Source of the DNA: Paraeggerthella hongkongensis
GTDB lineage: Bacteria; Actinomycetota; Coriobacteriia; Coriobacteriales; Eggerthellaceae
Assembly (NCBI RefSeq): GCF_003340345.1
Contig: NZ_PPTQ01000006.1
Location: 1 to 64,000, forward strand
DNA: 64,000 nucleotides
Direction of reading: 5' to 3'
The notes under the pieces are model-generated. The model did not search any database and was not told where the DNA came from. It was given only the letters and a program-made list of their open reading frames with translations. The translations under genes were made by a program, and so were the position numbers. Positions 28,467 to 36,506 of the stretch are shown piece by piece; the stretch's first letter is position 1, and each line of letters starts with the position of its first letter.

Positions 28467-29219
28467 TTACTTCTTTTCCGCGTCTTCCTGCGGCTTTTCG
28501 CGTTTTGGTCCGCCGGTGGTAACGGTCACCATTGCGGGTCTCAAGACCTTTGATCCCATCTTGTAACCCTTTTGGTACACTTCGCTCACCGTTTCGTCGG
28601 GGACGCTTGCGTCATCGACCGTGGCAACCGCCTGGGCTTCCAGCGCATCAAACGCCTCGCCCGCCGGATCGATAACCTGCACGCCGTCCTTCGTCAGCAC
28701 GCCGACGAACTTCGCATGCACCGCCTTCACGCCGTCGAACAGTCCTGTTTCACCGTTCTTGGCTGCGTAGTCGATAGTGCGTTCGAAGTCGTCGATGACG
28801 GGGATCAGCCCGGAAACAAGCTTCTCCGTAGCGCGCGCTTTCTCGACTTCGCGCTGCTCGGTCGTGCGGCGACGGTACGTATCCCACTCGGCATGCAAGC
28901 GCATGAACTTGTCCTGCCACTCGCGCGCTTCCGCCTGGGCCTGGGCGACCAGCTCGTCGTTGGTCGGCTGGGCTTCCGCAGCAGCCTCGGCGCCTTCGGC
29001 CGAAGCCGCTCCAGGGGCGCCGCCCTCGGCCGATCCTTGCGGATCGACCGGGACAGCATCGGCCACGGCGTCGGAAGAGGAGGGGGCGCCGTCGCCCGCG
29101 TTGGCATCGCGTCCCTGCTGCTGAGACTCCTCGGCAGCAGCGCGAACGTCTTCAATGGGGATCTGCTTGCCTTCGCCTTGCGCCGCGCGCGCCGGCGAGG
29201 GTGTGCTCGGCTGGGCCAT
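28467..29219 (-). CDS. grpE: Nucleotide exchange factor GrpE
   Basis: Protein of 250 residues. The N-terminal 100 residues are a low-complexity, acidic and Ala-rich extension longer than in most GrpEs. The GrpE fold follows: LVAQAQAEAREWQDKFMRLH, AEWDTYRRRTTEQREVEKAR, the long helix, then LIPVIDDFERTIDYA and the C-terminal wing VSEVYQKGYKMGSKVLRPAM. It releases ADP from DnaK. It starts 5 nt after the dnaK stop. Confidence 0.95.
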   Translation of the reverse strand: MAQPSTPSPARAAQGEGKQIPIEDVRAAAEESQQQGRDANAGDGAPSSSDAVADAVPVDPQGSAEGGAPGAASAEGAEAAAEAQPTNDELVAQAQAEAREWQDKFMRLHAEWDTYRRRTTEQREVEKARATEKLVSGLIPVIDDFERTIDYAAKNGETGLFDGVKAVHAKFVGVLTKDGVQVIDPAGEAFDALEAQAVATVDDASVPDETVSEVYQKGYKMGSKVLRPAMVTVTTGGPKREKPQEDAEKK

Positions 29220-29224
29220 GGCGA

Positions 29225-31135
29225 TTACTTCCCTTCCTTCGTGTCGTCGTCTTCGACAACCTCGTAGTCAGCTTCAATGGTGTCGTCAGCGGGAGCCGTT
29301 TCAGCGGCAGCCGCACCGGCACCGGCAGCGGCGCCCTCGGTGGAGTACACAACCTCGGCCAGCTTGTACCCGGCCTGCTGCATCTTCTCGGTCGCAGCCT
29401 TGATGGCATCCATATCGGAGCCCTCCAGAGCCGTCTTCGCCTCGGCGATGGCCTCTTCGGCAGCAGCCTTCACGTCAGCCGGAGCCTTGTCGCCCACTTC
29501 GGCCAGCGTCTGCTCGGTGGCGTTCACCAAAGCGTCGGCGTTGTTGCGGATCTCGACTTCTTCCTTGCGCTTCCTGTCCTCTTCAGCATGCTGCTCGGCA
29601 TCCTTCACCATGCGCTCGACCTCGTCGTCGTTCAGCGCGGTGGAACCGGAGATGGTGATCTGCTGCTGCTTGCCGGTGCCCAGGTCCTTGGCCGACACGT
29701 TCACGATGCCGTTGGCGTCGATGTCGAACGTAACCTCGATCTGAGGCACGCCGCGACGAGCCGCGGGGATGCCGGTCAGCTGGAACTTGCCCAGCGTCTT
29801 GTTGTCGCCCGCCATCTGACGCTCGCCCTGCAGGACGTGGACCTCGACCGACGTCTGGTTATCCGACGCAGTGGAGTAGATCTCGGTCTTGCGGGTCGGG
29901 ATGGTGGTGTTGCGGTCGATCATCTTGGTCATCACGCCGCCCATGGTCTCGACGCCCAGCGAAAGCGGGGTCACGTCCAGCAGCAGGATGCCCTCGACGT
30001 CGCCAGCCAGCACGCCGCCCTGGACGGCAGCACCCATGGCCACGACCTCGTCCGGGTTCACGGACATGTTCGGGTCCTTGCCGGTGAGCTTCTTCACGAT
30101 GTCCTGCACGGCGGGCATACGGGTGGAGCCGCCCACCAGGATGACCTCGTCAAGGTCGCCGGACTTGAGGCCCGCGTCCTTGAGCGCGCGCTCGACAGGG
30201 GTGCGAACGCGATCCAGCAGGTCCTTCGTGATGCGCTCGAACTCAGCGCGGGTCAACGTGTAGTCCAGGTGCTTCGGACCGGACGCGTCAGCCGTGATGA
30301 AGGGCAGGTTGATGTTGGCCTGCGTGGTGGAGGACAGTTCCATCTTCGCTTTCTCGGCGGCTTCCTTCAGACGCTGCAGAGCCATCTTGTCGGCACGCAG
30401 GTCAATGCCGTTTTCAGCCTTGAACTTGTCAGCCATCCAGTCGATGACGCGCTGGTCCCAGTCGTCGCCGCCCAGGTGGTTGTCGCCTGCGGTAGCCGCA
30501 ACCTCGAACACGCCGTCGCCCAGCTCGAGGATGGATACGTCAAACGTGCCGCCGCCCAGATCGAAGACGAGGATCTTCTCGTCCTTGTTGGTCTTGTCAA
30601 GGCCGTAGGCCAGCGCAGCGGCCGTCGGCTCGTTGATGATGCGAAGCACTTCGAGGCCCGCGATCTTGCCGGCATCCTTGGTGGCCTGGCGCTGAGCGTC
30701 GTTGAAGTACGCGGGAACCGTGATGACCGCCTGGGTCACCGGGCCGCCCAGCTGCTTCTCGGCGTCGTTCTTGAGCTTCTGCAGAACCATGGCGGAGATT
30801 TCCTCCGGCGTGTAGTCCTTGCCGTCGATGTCGACGACCGCACGACCGTCCTTGCCCTTCTGGACCTTGTAGCTGACGGTCTTCTGCTCTTCGCCCGTCT
30901 CGTTGAAGGAACGGCCGATGAAGCGCTTCACGGATGCAACCGTGTTCTCGGGATTGGTGACGGCCTGGTTCTTCGCGGCCTTGCCCACCACGCGCTCGCC
31001 GTCCTTGCGGAAGCCTTCGACGGACGGCGTGGTGCGGTCGCCCTCGGCGTTGACGAGGATTTCGGGCTCGGAACCCTCCATCACGGCCATGGCGGAGTTC
31101 GTGGTGCCCAAGTCGATGCCTAGAATCTTACCCAT
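29225..31135 (-). CDS. dnaK: Hsp70 chaperone DnaK
   Basis: Chaperone of 636 residues: [20 protein letters not shown] at the start, [37 protein letters not shown], the linker region [14 protein letters not shown] and a C-terminal acidic [11 protein letters not shown] tail. First gene of the heat-shock operon. I use the ATG at 31135 that opens the conserved MGKILGID sequence, preceded by AGAGGAAG; two earlier in-frame ATGs (31141 and 31177) lack conservation. Confidence 0.98.
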   Translation of the reverse strand: MGKILGIDLGTTNSAMAVMEGSEPEILVNAEGDRTTPSVEGFRKDGERVVGKAAKNQAVTNPENTVASVKRFIGRSFNETGEEQKTVSYKVQKGKDGRAVVDIDGKDYTPEEISAMVLQKLKNDAEKQLGGPVTQAVITVPAYFNDAQRQATKDAGKIAGLEVLRIINEPTAAALAYGLDKTNKDEKILVFDLGGGTFDVSILELGDGVFEVAATAGDNHLGGDDWDQRVIDWMADKFKAENGIDLRADKMALQRLKEAAEKAKMELSSTTQANINLPFITADASGPKHLDYTLTRAEFERITKDLLDRVRTPVERALKDAGLKSGDLDEVILVGGSTRMPAVQDIVKKLTGKDPNMSVNPDEVVAMGAAVQGGVLAGDVEGILLLDVTPLSLGVETMGGVMTKMIDRNTTIPTRKTEIYSTASDNQTSVEVHVLQGERQMAGDNKTLGKFQLTGIPAARRGVPQIEVTFDIDANGIVNVSAKDLGTGKQQQITISGSTALNDDEVERMVKDAEQHAEEDRKRKEEVEIRNNADALVNATEQTLAEVGDKAPADVKAAAEEAIAEAKTALEGSDMDAIKAATEKMQQAGYKLAEVVYSTEGAAAGAGAAAAETAPADDTIEADYEVVEDDDTKEGK

Positions 31136-31289
31136 TATCATGCTTCCTCTCTGTTGGAGTTTGTAACCAATGTTCACGTGTCAGCAGTTGTTGTATTCGC
31201 ATGCAATGCGCGCTCGGGAGCGCGCGGTCGTCAGCAAGGACCAAGCAAAAGGTGCTGCCTCGACGCTCAATCCGCTTTCGATGTTTTGG

Positions 31290-31319
31290 AATATATAATC
31301 TAAGTCTTTGGTTGTCAAG
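31290..31319 (-). promoter_or_regulatory. dnaK promoter with HAIR-like operator
   Basis: On the minus strand TTGACA (31318-31313) and TATATT (31295-31290) are 17 bp apart, close to consensus. A HAIR-like inverted repeat overlaps: TCTAAGT-N7-TGTCAAG (31299-31319) against the consensus CTTGAGT-N7-ACTCAAG matches 9 of 14 positions. This is where HspR would occlude RNA polymerase. The promoter is seen directly; the operator is inferred. Confidence 0.65.
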
Positions 31320-31608
31320 TTAGTTACCAATTTGTCACACAAGTTATTTCAACACGCCAACTATAGACACCGCAGCAACTCCTTCAGGGGCAATTCGGCA
31401 CTTGTTACGCAGCATGCACGCACCTGTTGCAAGGCCGACGCTTCCGACAAGTTCACAAGACCGCGGACCAGCCCGCGAAGCAACGGCGCAGCCCGCGCAA
31501 GAATGAAAAGCCGGGCGCGAAGCGGCGGCAGCACCGGCGGCCAGAAGCGCCGGGACAACCGGATGAAGGCCCGCCGACCGAAAGCGTTGCGCGGCTAGCT
31601 CCGAACGC

Positions 31609-31645
31609 AAAAAAGCTCCCGCCTCCTGCGAAGGAGACGGGAGCT
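31609..31645 (-). terminator. Rho-independent terminator of the ferredoxin gene
   Basis: On the minus strand AGCTCCCGTCTCCTT and AGGAGGCGGGAGCT form a long stem with a GCG loop, followed by TTTTTT. It lies 37 bp after the ferredoxin stop. Confidence 0.9.
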
Positions 31646-31681
31646 TCAAATTCGCTCAAGCGAGCAGTCCGAGTGAGGAAG

Positions 31682-31870
31682 TTACTCTTCGACAACCTCG
31701 GGAATGGCGCCCATGGGGCACTCTTCAACGCAATCGCCGCATGCGATGCAGGCGTCCTCGTTCACGACCTCAGCGACGCCGCCAACGACTTCGAGCACTT
31801 CCTGCGGGCACGCATCGACGCAGATGCCGCAGCCGATGCACTCATCGGCTTCGATAACCGGGTGAGCCAT
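31682..31870 (-). CDS. 2[4Fe-4S] ferredoxin
   Basis: Protein of 62 residues, complete, with CIGCGICVDACP and CIACGDCVEECP, each followed by the usual Pro. It is an acidic low-potential electron carrier. ATGATAACACTCC upstream holds AAGGAG at 31873-31885 (minus strand). It stands alone with its own terminator, between the dnaK promoter and hypE. Confidence 0.96.
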   Translation of the reverse strand: MAHPVIEADECIGCGICVDACPQEVLEVVGGVAEVVNEDACIACGDCVEECPMGAIPEVVEE

Positions 31871-32080
31871 GATAACACTCCTTCTCGTCTTTAAAGCAAC
31901 CCAGCGCCAAGGCCGGAGGGCTTCCCCAAAACTTCATGCCCGCAAGATACCATTATTCCCGCCGATTGCAAGAAAAAATGGTGAAATTCTCAGGGTGCGG
32001 CGCGAAAAGCGCCGTCGATTTACCATCGACAACCGCGCGGCGCTTTCAAGTCCCGCTTCAACAAGAACGGCTTCGAATAT

Positions 32081-33103
32081 CTAGCAAATTCTGGGCAGTT
32101 GTTCCCCCACCAGCATGTCGAGGATGCGCGTGCCGCCGAAAGCCGTGCGCAAGAACACCTTGGAGCCGCGTTCCGGCTGCGCAGCGGTAACCTCTCCGAT
32201 CATGGCGGCGTCGGCACCGTAGCGGTTCGCGCGCATGGCAGCCAACGCGGCTTCGGCCTGATCGGCGGCTACCACGCACACCATTTTGCCCTCGTTCGCC
32301 ACCTGAAGCACGTCGTAACCCAGCATGTCGCACGCGCCCTGTACGGCAGGCTTTACGGGAACGGCATCCTCTTCGATCGTGATGTCGGTCCCCGACTGCG
32401 CCGCAAGCTCGTTCAGAGTAGACGCCAAACCGCCGCGCGTAGGGTCGCGGAAGCAGCGCGTAGAAGGAGCCGCCGCAAGCACGTCGGCGATCAAATGGTT
32501 GAGGGGCGCGGCGTCGCTTTCCAGGTCGGCCGAGAACGAAAGAGATTCGCGACAGCTCATGATGGTGATGCCGTGATCGCCCAAGGTTCCCGTGACCAGC
32601 ACTTTATCGCCAGGCTGGCACCGCGACCCGCCCAGGTCGATGCCTTCGGGAAGCGTGCCCACGCCCGAGGTGTTGATGTACACCCCATCGCCATGACCGC
32701 GGTTGACCACCTTCGTGTCGCCGGTGACCAGCGCAACGCCCGCTTCGCGAGCGCATTCGGCCATCGATGCACAAATGCGCTTCAAATCCTCGATGGGAAA
32801 TCCCTCTTCCAGCACGAATCCGCAGCTCAGATAGCGTGGCGTTGCGCCGCTTGTAGCCACATCGTTCACCGTGCCGCACACGGCCAAACGACCGATATCG
32901 CCGCCGGGGAAAAAATGCGGAGTAACCACGAAGCTGTCGGTCGAAAACGCCAAGCGCTCGCCCGGAGCAGGGGCGGGCAGCACCGCCGCATCGTCACCGC
33001 GCAACAGCTCGTCTCCGGCGTACGCCGCGAAGAAAACTTCGTCTATGATGCGTTTCATCATGGTACCGCCACTGCCGTGGCCCAACATGACCGTCGTGTC
33101 CAT
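32081..33103 (-). CDS. hypE: Hydrogenase maturation factor HypE
   Basis: Protein of 340 residues of the PurM/AIR synthase type: MLGHGSGGTMMKRIIDEVFF at the start, RGDDAAVLPAP, VTGDTKVVNRGHGDGVYINT, DPTRGGLASTLNELA and the C-terminal PRIC whose Cys carries the thiocarbamate that HypE dehydrates to thiocyanate for the Fe(CN)2CO centre of [NiFe] hydrogenase. It follows nikR by 8 nt. HypF, HypC, HypD, HypA and HypB are not in the window. Confidence 0.95.
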   Translation of the reverse strand: MDTTVMLGHGSGGTMMKRIIDEVFFAAYAGDELLRGDDAAVLPAPAPGERLAFSTDSFVVTPHFFPGGDIGRLAVCGTVNDVATSGATPRYLSCGFVLEEGFPIEDLKRICASMAECAREAGVALVTGDTKVVNRGHGDGVYINTSGVGTLPEGIDLGGSRCQPGDKVLVTGTLGDHGITIMSCRESLSFSADLESDAAPLNHLIADVLAAAPSTRCFRDPTRGGLASTLNELAAQSGTDITIEEDAVPVKPAVQGACDMLGYDVLQVANEGKMVCVVAADQAEAALAAMRANRYGADAAMIGEVTAAQPERGSKVFLRTAFGGTRILDMLVGEQLPRIC

Positions 33104-33111
33104 ACTGCTCC

Positions 33112-33534
33112 CTACATATACTGCCCGGTCGTAGTTACGACCAGACGACCGTTCTGCACGCCCTTCGTGCCCAGAATAAGGTTCGCGATATCCTGCACCA
33201 AGCCTGTTTCACCGCGCACCACGATGACCTCCAGGCAATTGTGCGCATCCAGATGGACGTGCATCGAGGAAACGATTTCCTGAAAATACTCGTGCTGGAT
33301 GGCGTGCAGCTTCTCTTGCAAATCGCTTGCATGGTGATCGAACACGATGGTGATCGTGCCCACCACCTCAACGCCGGGCGTGGAGCATTCGTCTTCCACC
33401 AGCGCATCCCGCACCAAGTCGCGCACGACTTCGCTGCGGTTCTTCGCCAGGCCGCGACGCGCTACCAGCTGGTCGAATCGAACAAGCAAATCCTCGGGCA
33501 TTGCAACCGAGAACCGCATGAGATCATTGCCCAT
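33112..33534 (-). CDS. nikR: Nickel-responsive regulator NikR
   Basis: Protein of 140 residues: an N-terminal ribbon-helix-helix (MRFSVAMPEDLLVRFDQLVA, NRSEVVRDLVRDAL) and a C-terminal ACT-like nickel domain with HHASDLQ and HVHLDAHNCLEVIVV, which supply the three His and Cys nickel ligands. Pairing with hypE suggests nickel control of hydrogenase maturation. I see no clear GTATGA-N16-TCATAC box nearby. It starts 11 nt after the small protein's stop. Confidence 0.95.
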   Translation of the reverse strand: MGNDLMRFSVAMPEDLLVRFDQLVARRGLAKNRSEVVRDLVRDALVEDECSTPGVEVVGTITIVFDHHASDLQEKLHAIQHEYFQEIVSSMHVHLDAHNCLEVIVVRGETGLVQDIANLILGTKGVQNGRLVVTTTGQYM

Positions 33535-33545
33535 GGATGCTCCGC

Positions 33546-33800
33546 TTACACCAGGCTGACGGTAACGCCGCCCGCCGACTCGGCGTCGTCCTCAAGGGCG
33601 TCCTTGGCCTCGTCGAGCAGCGCACGCACATCGTCGAGCAGTGCCTGCGCCGCGTGCAGCTTCTCGCTGACAGTAGCGTAGCCGGCATCGCCCGCCGTAT
33701 GCCCAAGGGAGTGCGCCCAACGGCGCTCCAGCTTGATATGGTCGTCGATCTGGTCGATCATCTGCTCGAACTGACCCGTGTTGATACCGTTCGTGCACAT
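33546..33800 (-). CDS. Small helical protein upstream of nikR
   Basis: Protein of 84 residues that I do not recognise: MCTNGINTGQFEQMIDQIDD, then KLERRWAHSLGHTAGDAGYA, then a predicted amphipathic helix LHAAQALLDDVRALLDEAKD and a short C-terminal strand GGVTVSLV. It is mostly helical, acidic, without cysteine clusters or membrane spans; CAAGGAGGCTCGCT-type SD (AGGAGG) precedes the ATG at 33800. It heads the nikR-hypE unit with an 11-nt gap. The two His (HSLGH) could bind a metal, which would fit a nickel link; this is a guess. Confidence 0.75.
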   Translation of the reverse strand: MCTNGINTGQFEQMIDQIDDHIKLERRWAHSLGHTAGDAGYATVSEKLHAAQALLDDVRALLDEAKDALEDDAESAGGVTVSLV

Positions 33801-33915
33801 AGCGAGCCTCCTTTATCGTACGGCAACCGCCCCTTGCAGGAAGCGCGGCGCAGCTGCCCGTTTCTTGCTATCATGATTGTTATACGGCGAACCAGAATGG
33901 ACCGCAAGGGACAGT

Positions 33916-34401
33916 GTGAAAAAATCTGCAAACGGTAACATGTACGAGGTCGCATTGGATGAAGCGTGGGAGCTGTTCGGAGCCCACCTGAGCGGCGCGC
34001 GCTCGGGGCTCGTGTGCGTGCTGAGCACGCAACAGCTTGACGAGCGCAGTCGCAATGCGCTGAACAGCTCCGCCGCAGCCCTCGGGTACGGGCGCGATGC
34101 CTGCCTGTTCGCAACGTTAGCCCCCGAGGGAACGCCCCTTGACAGCCAAGCGCTGTTTTTGCTGATCGAAGGCGTGGACCCGCTCTGCCTTGTCGCAACC
34201 GACGAGGCCGCTCTTAAGGCGCTTTGCGAGACGTACCGATGCAAAGCCGTTCCGGGAAAAGCGAGCCGCGTTTTCGGACGCACCTGCGTGGCGTTCCGGT
34301 CGTTTTCCCGCATGCTCGACGACGGCCAAGAAAAACAAGTGGCCTGGGCCCTGCTCAAGAAGCTTCCCAAACGGGGCGAGGCAAAAGGGCGGGACCGGTA
34401 A
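33916..34401 (+). CDS. Hypothetical protein
   Basis: Protein of 161 residues, start taken at GTG 33916 because AAGGGA lies 5 nt before it; an ATG at 33940 is possible. No family recognised. The sequence is a mixed alpha/beta domain without signal peptide or membrane span: MYEVALDEAWELFGAHLSGA, LDSQALFLLIEGVDPLCLVA, TYRCKAVPGKASRVFGRTCV, and a basic C-terminus. It is divergent from the nikR unit. Its stop codon TAA (34399-34401) lies inside the left arm of a very large inverted repeat. Confidence 0.7.
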   Translation: MKKSANGNMYEVALDEAWELFGAHLSGARSGLVCVLSTQQLDERSRNALNSSAAALGYGRDACLFATLAPEGTPLDSQALFLLIEGVDPLCLVATDEAALKALCETYRCKAVPGKASRVFGRTCVAFRSFSRMLDDGQEKQVAWALLKKLPKRGEAKGRDR

Positions 34402-34472
34402 AGACGAGATAGGGCGGAGGGGCTACGTCACCGACCTTGCCCCTCCGCCCTATCTCGTCTTACCGGTCCCGC
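34389..34472. terminator. 34-bp inverted repeat overlapping a stop codon
   Basis: The arms 34389-34423 and 34439-34472 are complementary over 34 bp with a single extra A (GCGGGACCGGTAA at the outer left). The loop is 15 nt. It includes the stop of the hypothetical gene and lies 62 bp from the convergent phosphohexomutase stop, so it may end both transcripts, although no T-run follows. It is much longer than a usual terminator. Confidence 0.65.
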
Positions 34473-34534
34473 TTCCCATCGGGAGAGCCGGCCGAAGCCG
34501 GCCCTCCTTGCAACGCGAAACGCGTCCTCGCGAA

Positions 34535-35947
34535 TTAAGCCGTCACCACTTCCGCAGCAGCAGCAAGAAGATCGCGCACCTCGTCCACGGTTTCGGCTTC
34601 GGCGTAAATGCGCACGAGCGGCTCGGTGCCGGAGGGGCGCATCATCACCCATGCATCGCCTTCCAGGTAAAACTTCACGCCGTCGCGACGATCGACGTCG
34701 ACGACCTTTTTCCCGCACACGTTTTCGGGTGCGTAGCTCGGCACGATGTTCGCGCGGAAATTCGCCATCTGCTCGTCGGTGATGGTAAGACCCTGGCGCT
34801 CGAACTCCAGCTTGCCCACCTTCTGGAACATGTCGTCCACCAGCTGACCCAGGCTCATGCCGCGCTGCGCCATGGTTTCACACAGCAGCAACGCCATGAG
34901 CAGGCCGTCGCGCTCCATGACGTGGCCGGGAATGCCGATGCCGCCGGACTCCTCGCCGCCCAGCATGACGTCGCCCTTCTCCATCTCGGCGTAAATCCAC
35001 TTGAAGCCCACGGGCGTGCTGGTCAGCTCCAGGCCCAAGCGCTTGCACTGGCGAGCCAGCATGGCCGACGCCGTGATGGTGGACACAACGCGGCCGGAAA
35101 GGCCCTTGTCCTCGGCCAGATGCGACGTGATCAGCGTGATGATGCGGTGCGGGTTCACAAAATTGCCGCGCTCGTCCACCGCGCCGATACGATCGGCATC
35201 GCCGTCGTTGATAAAGCCGGCATCGTAGCCCAGTTCAGGAACCTTCGCCAAGCAGCGGTCAACCCAGGGCGGAATGGGCTCGGGGTGCAGCCCGTCGAAC
35301 GTGGGATCCTCGGCATTGTTGATCTCGCACACCTCAACGCCCAGATCGCGCAGCAGATTCGCCAGGTACAGGCGACCCGCTCCGTACAGCGGGTCCACCA
35401 CCACGCGCAAGTTGGCGCTGCGGATAGCCTCGACGTCAACGCGCTCTTTCAGCGTAGCCAGGTACGGCGTCATGAGATCCACCGTCTCATACGTTCCGCG
35501 AGCTTCAAGAGGCTCGTCGACGAACGCCGCCTCCACGCGATCGGTGAAGTCCTTGCCCGCCGCGCCGCCGTCGGCCATACGCAACTTGACGCCCAGGTAT
35601 TCAGCCGGGTTGTGACTGCTGGTGAGCATGATGCCGCCCACCGCGTCGGCGTCCTGCGCCACGGACCAGCACAGCGTGGGCGTGGGGCAGTAATCCTGCG
35701 TCAGCTTGACCGCAAAGCCCTGCGTCGCAGCAACCTCGGCCGCCAACTGCGCGTAGGCATGCGCATCCTGACGGCAATCATGACCGACGATCAACGTGCC
35801 CGGCGCGTCAGCCGGTCGGCCGGCCGCCACCGCGTCTTCCTTGAACATACGAGCGGCCGCGTCCACGACGCGCACCAGGTTATCGCTCGTGAAGTCTTCG
35901 CCGATGATAGCGCGCCATCCATCGGTGCCGAAGTGAATGTCTGCCAC
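34535..35947 (-). CDS. Phosphohexomutase (phosphoglucomutase/phosphomannomutase family)
   Basis: Protein of 470 residues: GTDGWRAIIGEDFT at the start, catalytic Ser in GIMLTSSHNPAEYLG, the metal loop NDGDADRIGAVD, the sugar loop GGEESGGIG and the phosphate loop MRPSGTEPLVRI. It interconverts hexose 6- and 1-phosphates, feeding nucleotide sugar synthesis; glucose or mannose preference cannot be read off. Divergent from galE across 560 bp, a functional neighbourhood for UDP-sugar supply. Confidence 0.92.
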   Translation of the reverse strand: MADIHFGTDGWRAIIGEDFTSDNLVRVVDAAARMFKEDAVAAGRPADAPGTLIVGHDCRQDAHAYAQLAAEVAATQGFAVKLTQDYCPTPTLCWSVAQDADAVGGIMLTSSHNPAEYLGVKLRMADGGAAGKDFTDRVEAAFVDEPLEARGTYETVDLMTPYLATLKERVDVEAIRSANLRVVVDPLYGAGRLYLANLLRDLGVEVCEINNAEDPTFDGLHPEPIPPWVDRCLAKVPELGYDAGFINDGDADRIGAVDERGNFVNPHRIITLITSHLAEDKGLSGRVVSTITASAMLARQCKRLGLELTSTPVGFKWIYAEMEKGDVMLGGEESGGIGIPGHVMERDGLLMALLLCETMAQRGMSLGQLVDDMFQKVGKLEFERQGLTITDEQMANFRANIVPSYAPENVCGKKVVDVDRRDGVKFYLEGDAWVMMRPSGTEPLVRIYAEAETVDEVRDLLAAAAEVVTA

Positions 35948-36506
35948 GAAACTTCCTTTCCTTATGGGTGCCGAAGCGCAAAGCGCCCGGCCACGTGCAA
36001 GGCATACTGCTGTTCATTATAGACAAATCGGCATCGATCGGACCAAGCCAACGCAAAAGAGGCGGATGAGAAGGCGCTGCTGCTTCGAGGAACTGCTTCG
36101 CGGCGGCGGGATTTGGCCGGCCAGCCGCCCCGGCCCAAACGCAAGCGCAGACCGCGGGGGAGGCGGTCTGCGCTTGGACGAGTGAAACGAGGAAACCGGA
36201 GAAGTTGGTCGTTTCATCACGTAGTACTTTAACGGCAATATTATCCTTTGTCAAGGATAATATTGCCGAACAAGGACCGTTCTTCATCAAGCAAGGGCAC
36301 GTTTTGCAGGCAAACAAGGGCCCGCACAGCGCCAGCGATGGCCGCCGCCAGCACGGCAGCGGCACAACAAGGGCATGTTGCTTTGGCGGGTTCGAGGAAA
36401 AACACGCCCGCAAGCTGGTATTATGAACATGCGAGAAAGCAACGCCTCGCACGAAAGACGAACTGAACGGATGCGCACGCGCTCATCCACGGGAGAGGAG
36501 ACAGCC
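35948..36506. promoter_or_regulatory. Intergenic region between the mutase and galE with three palindromes
   Basis: No gene is seen. CAAGCGCAGACCGC/GCGGTCTGCGCTTG (36142-36155 and 36163-36176) is a perfect 14-bp stem. CGGCAATATTATCCTT/AAGGATAATATTGCCG (36233-36248 and 36253-36268) is a perfect 16-bp, AT-rich palindrome with a TGTC loop. GTGAAACGA/TCGTTTC (36182-36190 and 36209-36215) is a weaker pair. An extended -10 (TGGTATTAT, 36416-36424) is a possible galE promoter about 85 bp before its start. Confidence 0.55.

Larger units (their letters stand above)
31136..31681. other. dnaK leader, promoter and ferredoxin terminator region
   Basis: No gene is supported in these 546 bases. They hold the dnaK leader (about 150 nt), the promoter at 31290-31318, an unexplained GC-rich stretch at 31430-31600 and the ferredoxin terminator at 31609-31645. 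No CIRCE element is seen. Confidence 0.6.

Noticed and set aside
29201-31123. 640-codon open frame antisense to dnaK
   Set aside because: Same reason: dnaK is unmistakable and the opposite frame has no homology or ribosome binding site.
31136-31345. CIRCE element before dnaK
   Set aside because: No TTAGCACTC-N9-GAGTGCTAA-like sequence is present; the HAIR-like repeat fits the adjacent hspR better.
33801-33915. NikR operator before the nikR unit
   Set aside because: No GTATGA-N16-TCATAC-like dyad could be found; TATCATGATTGTTATAC has no suitable partner.
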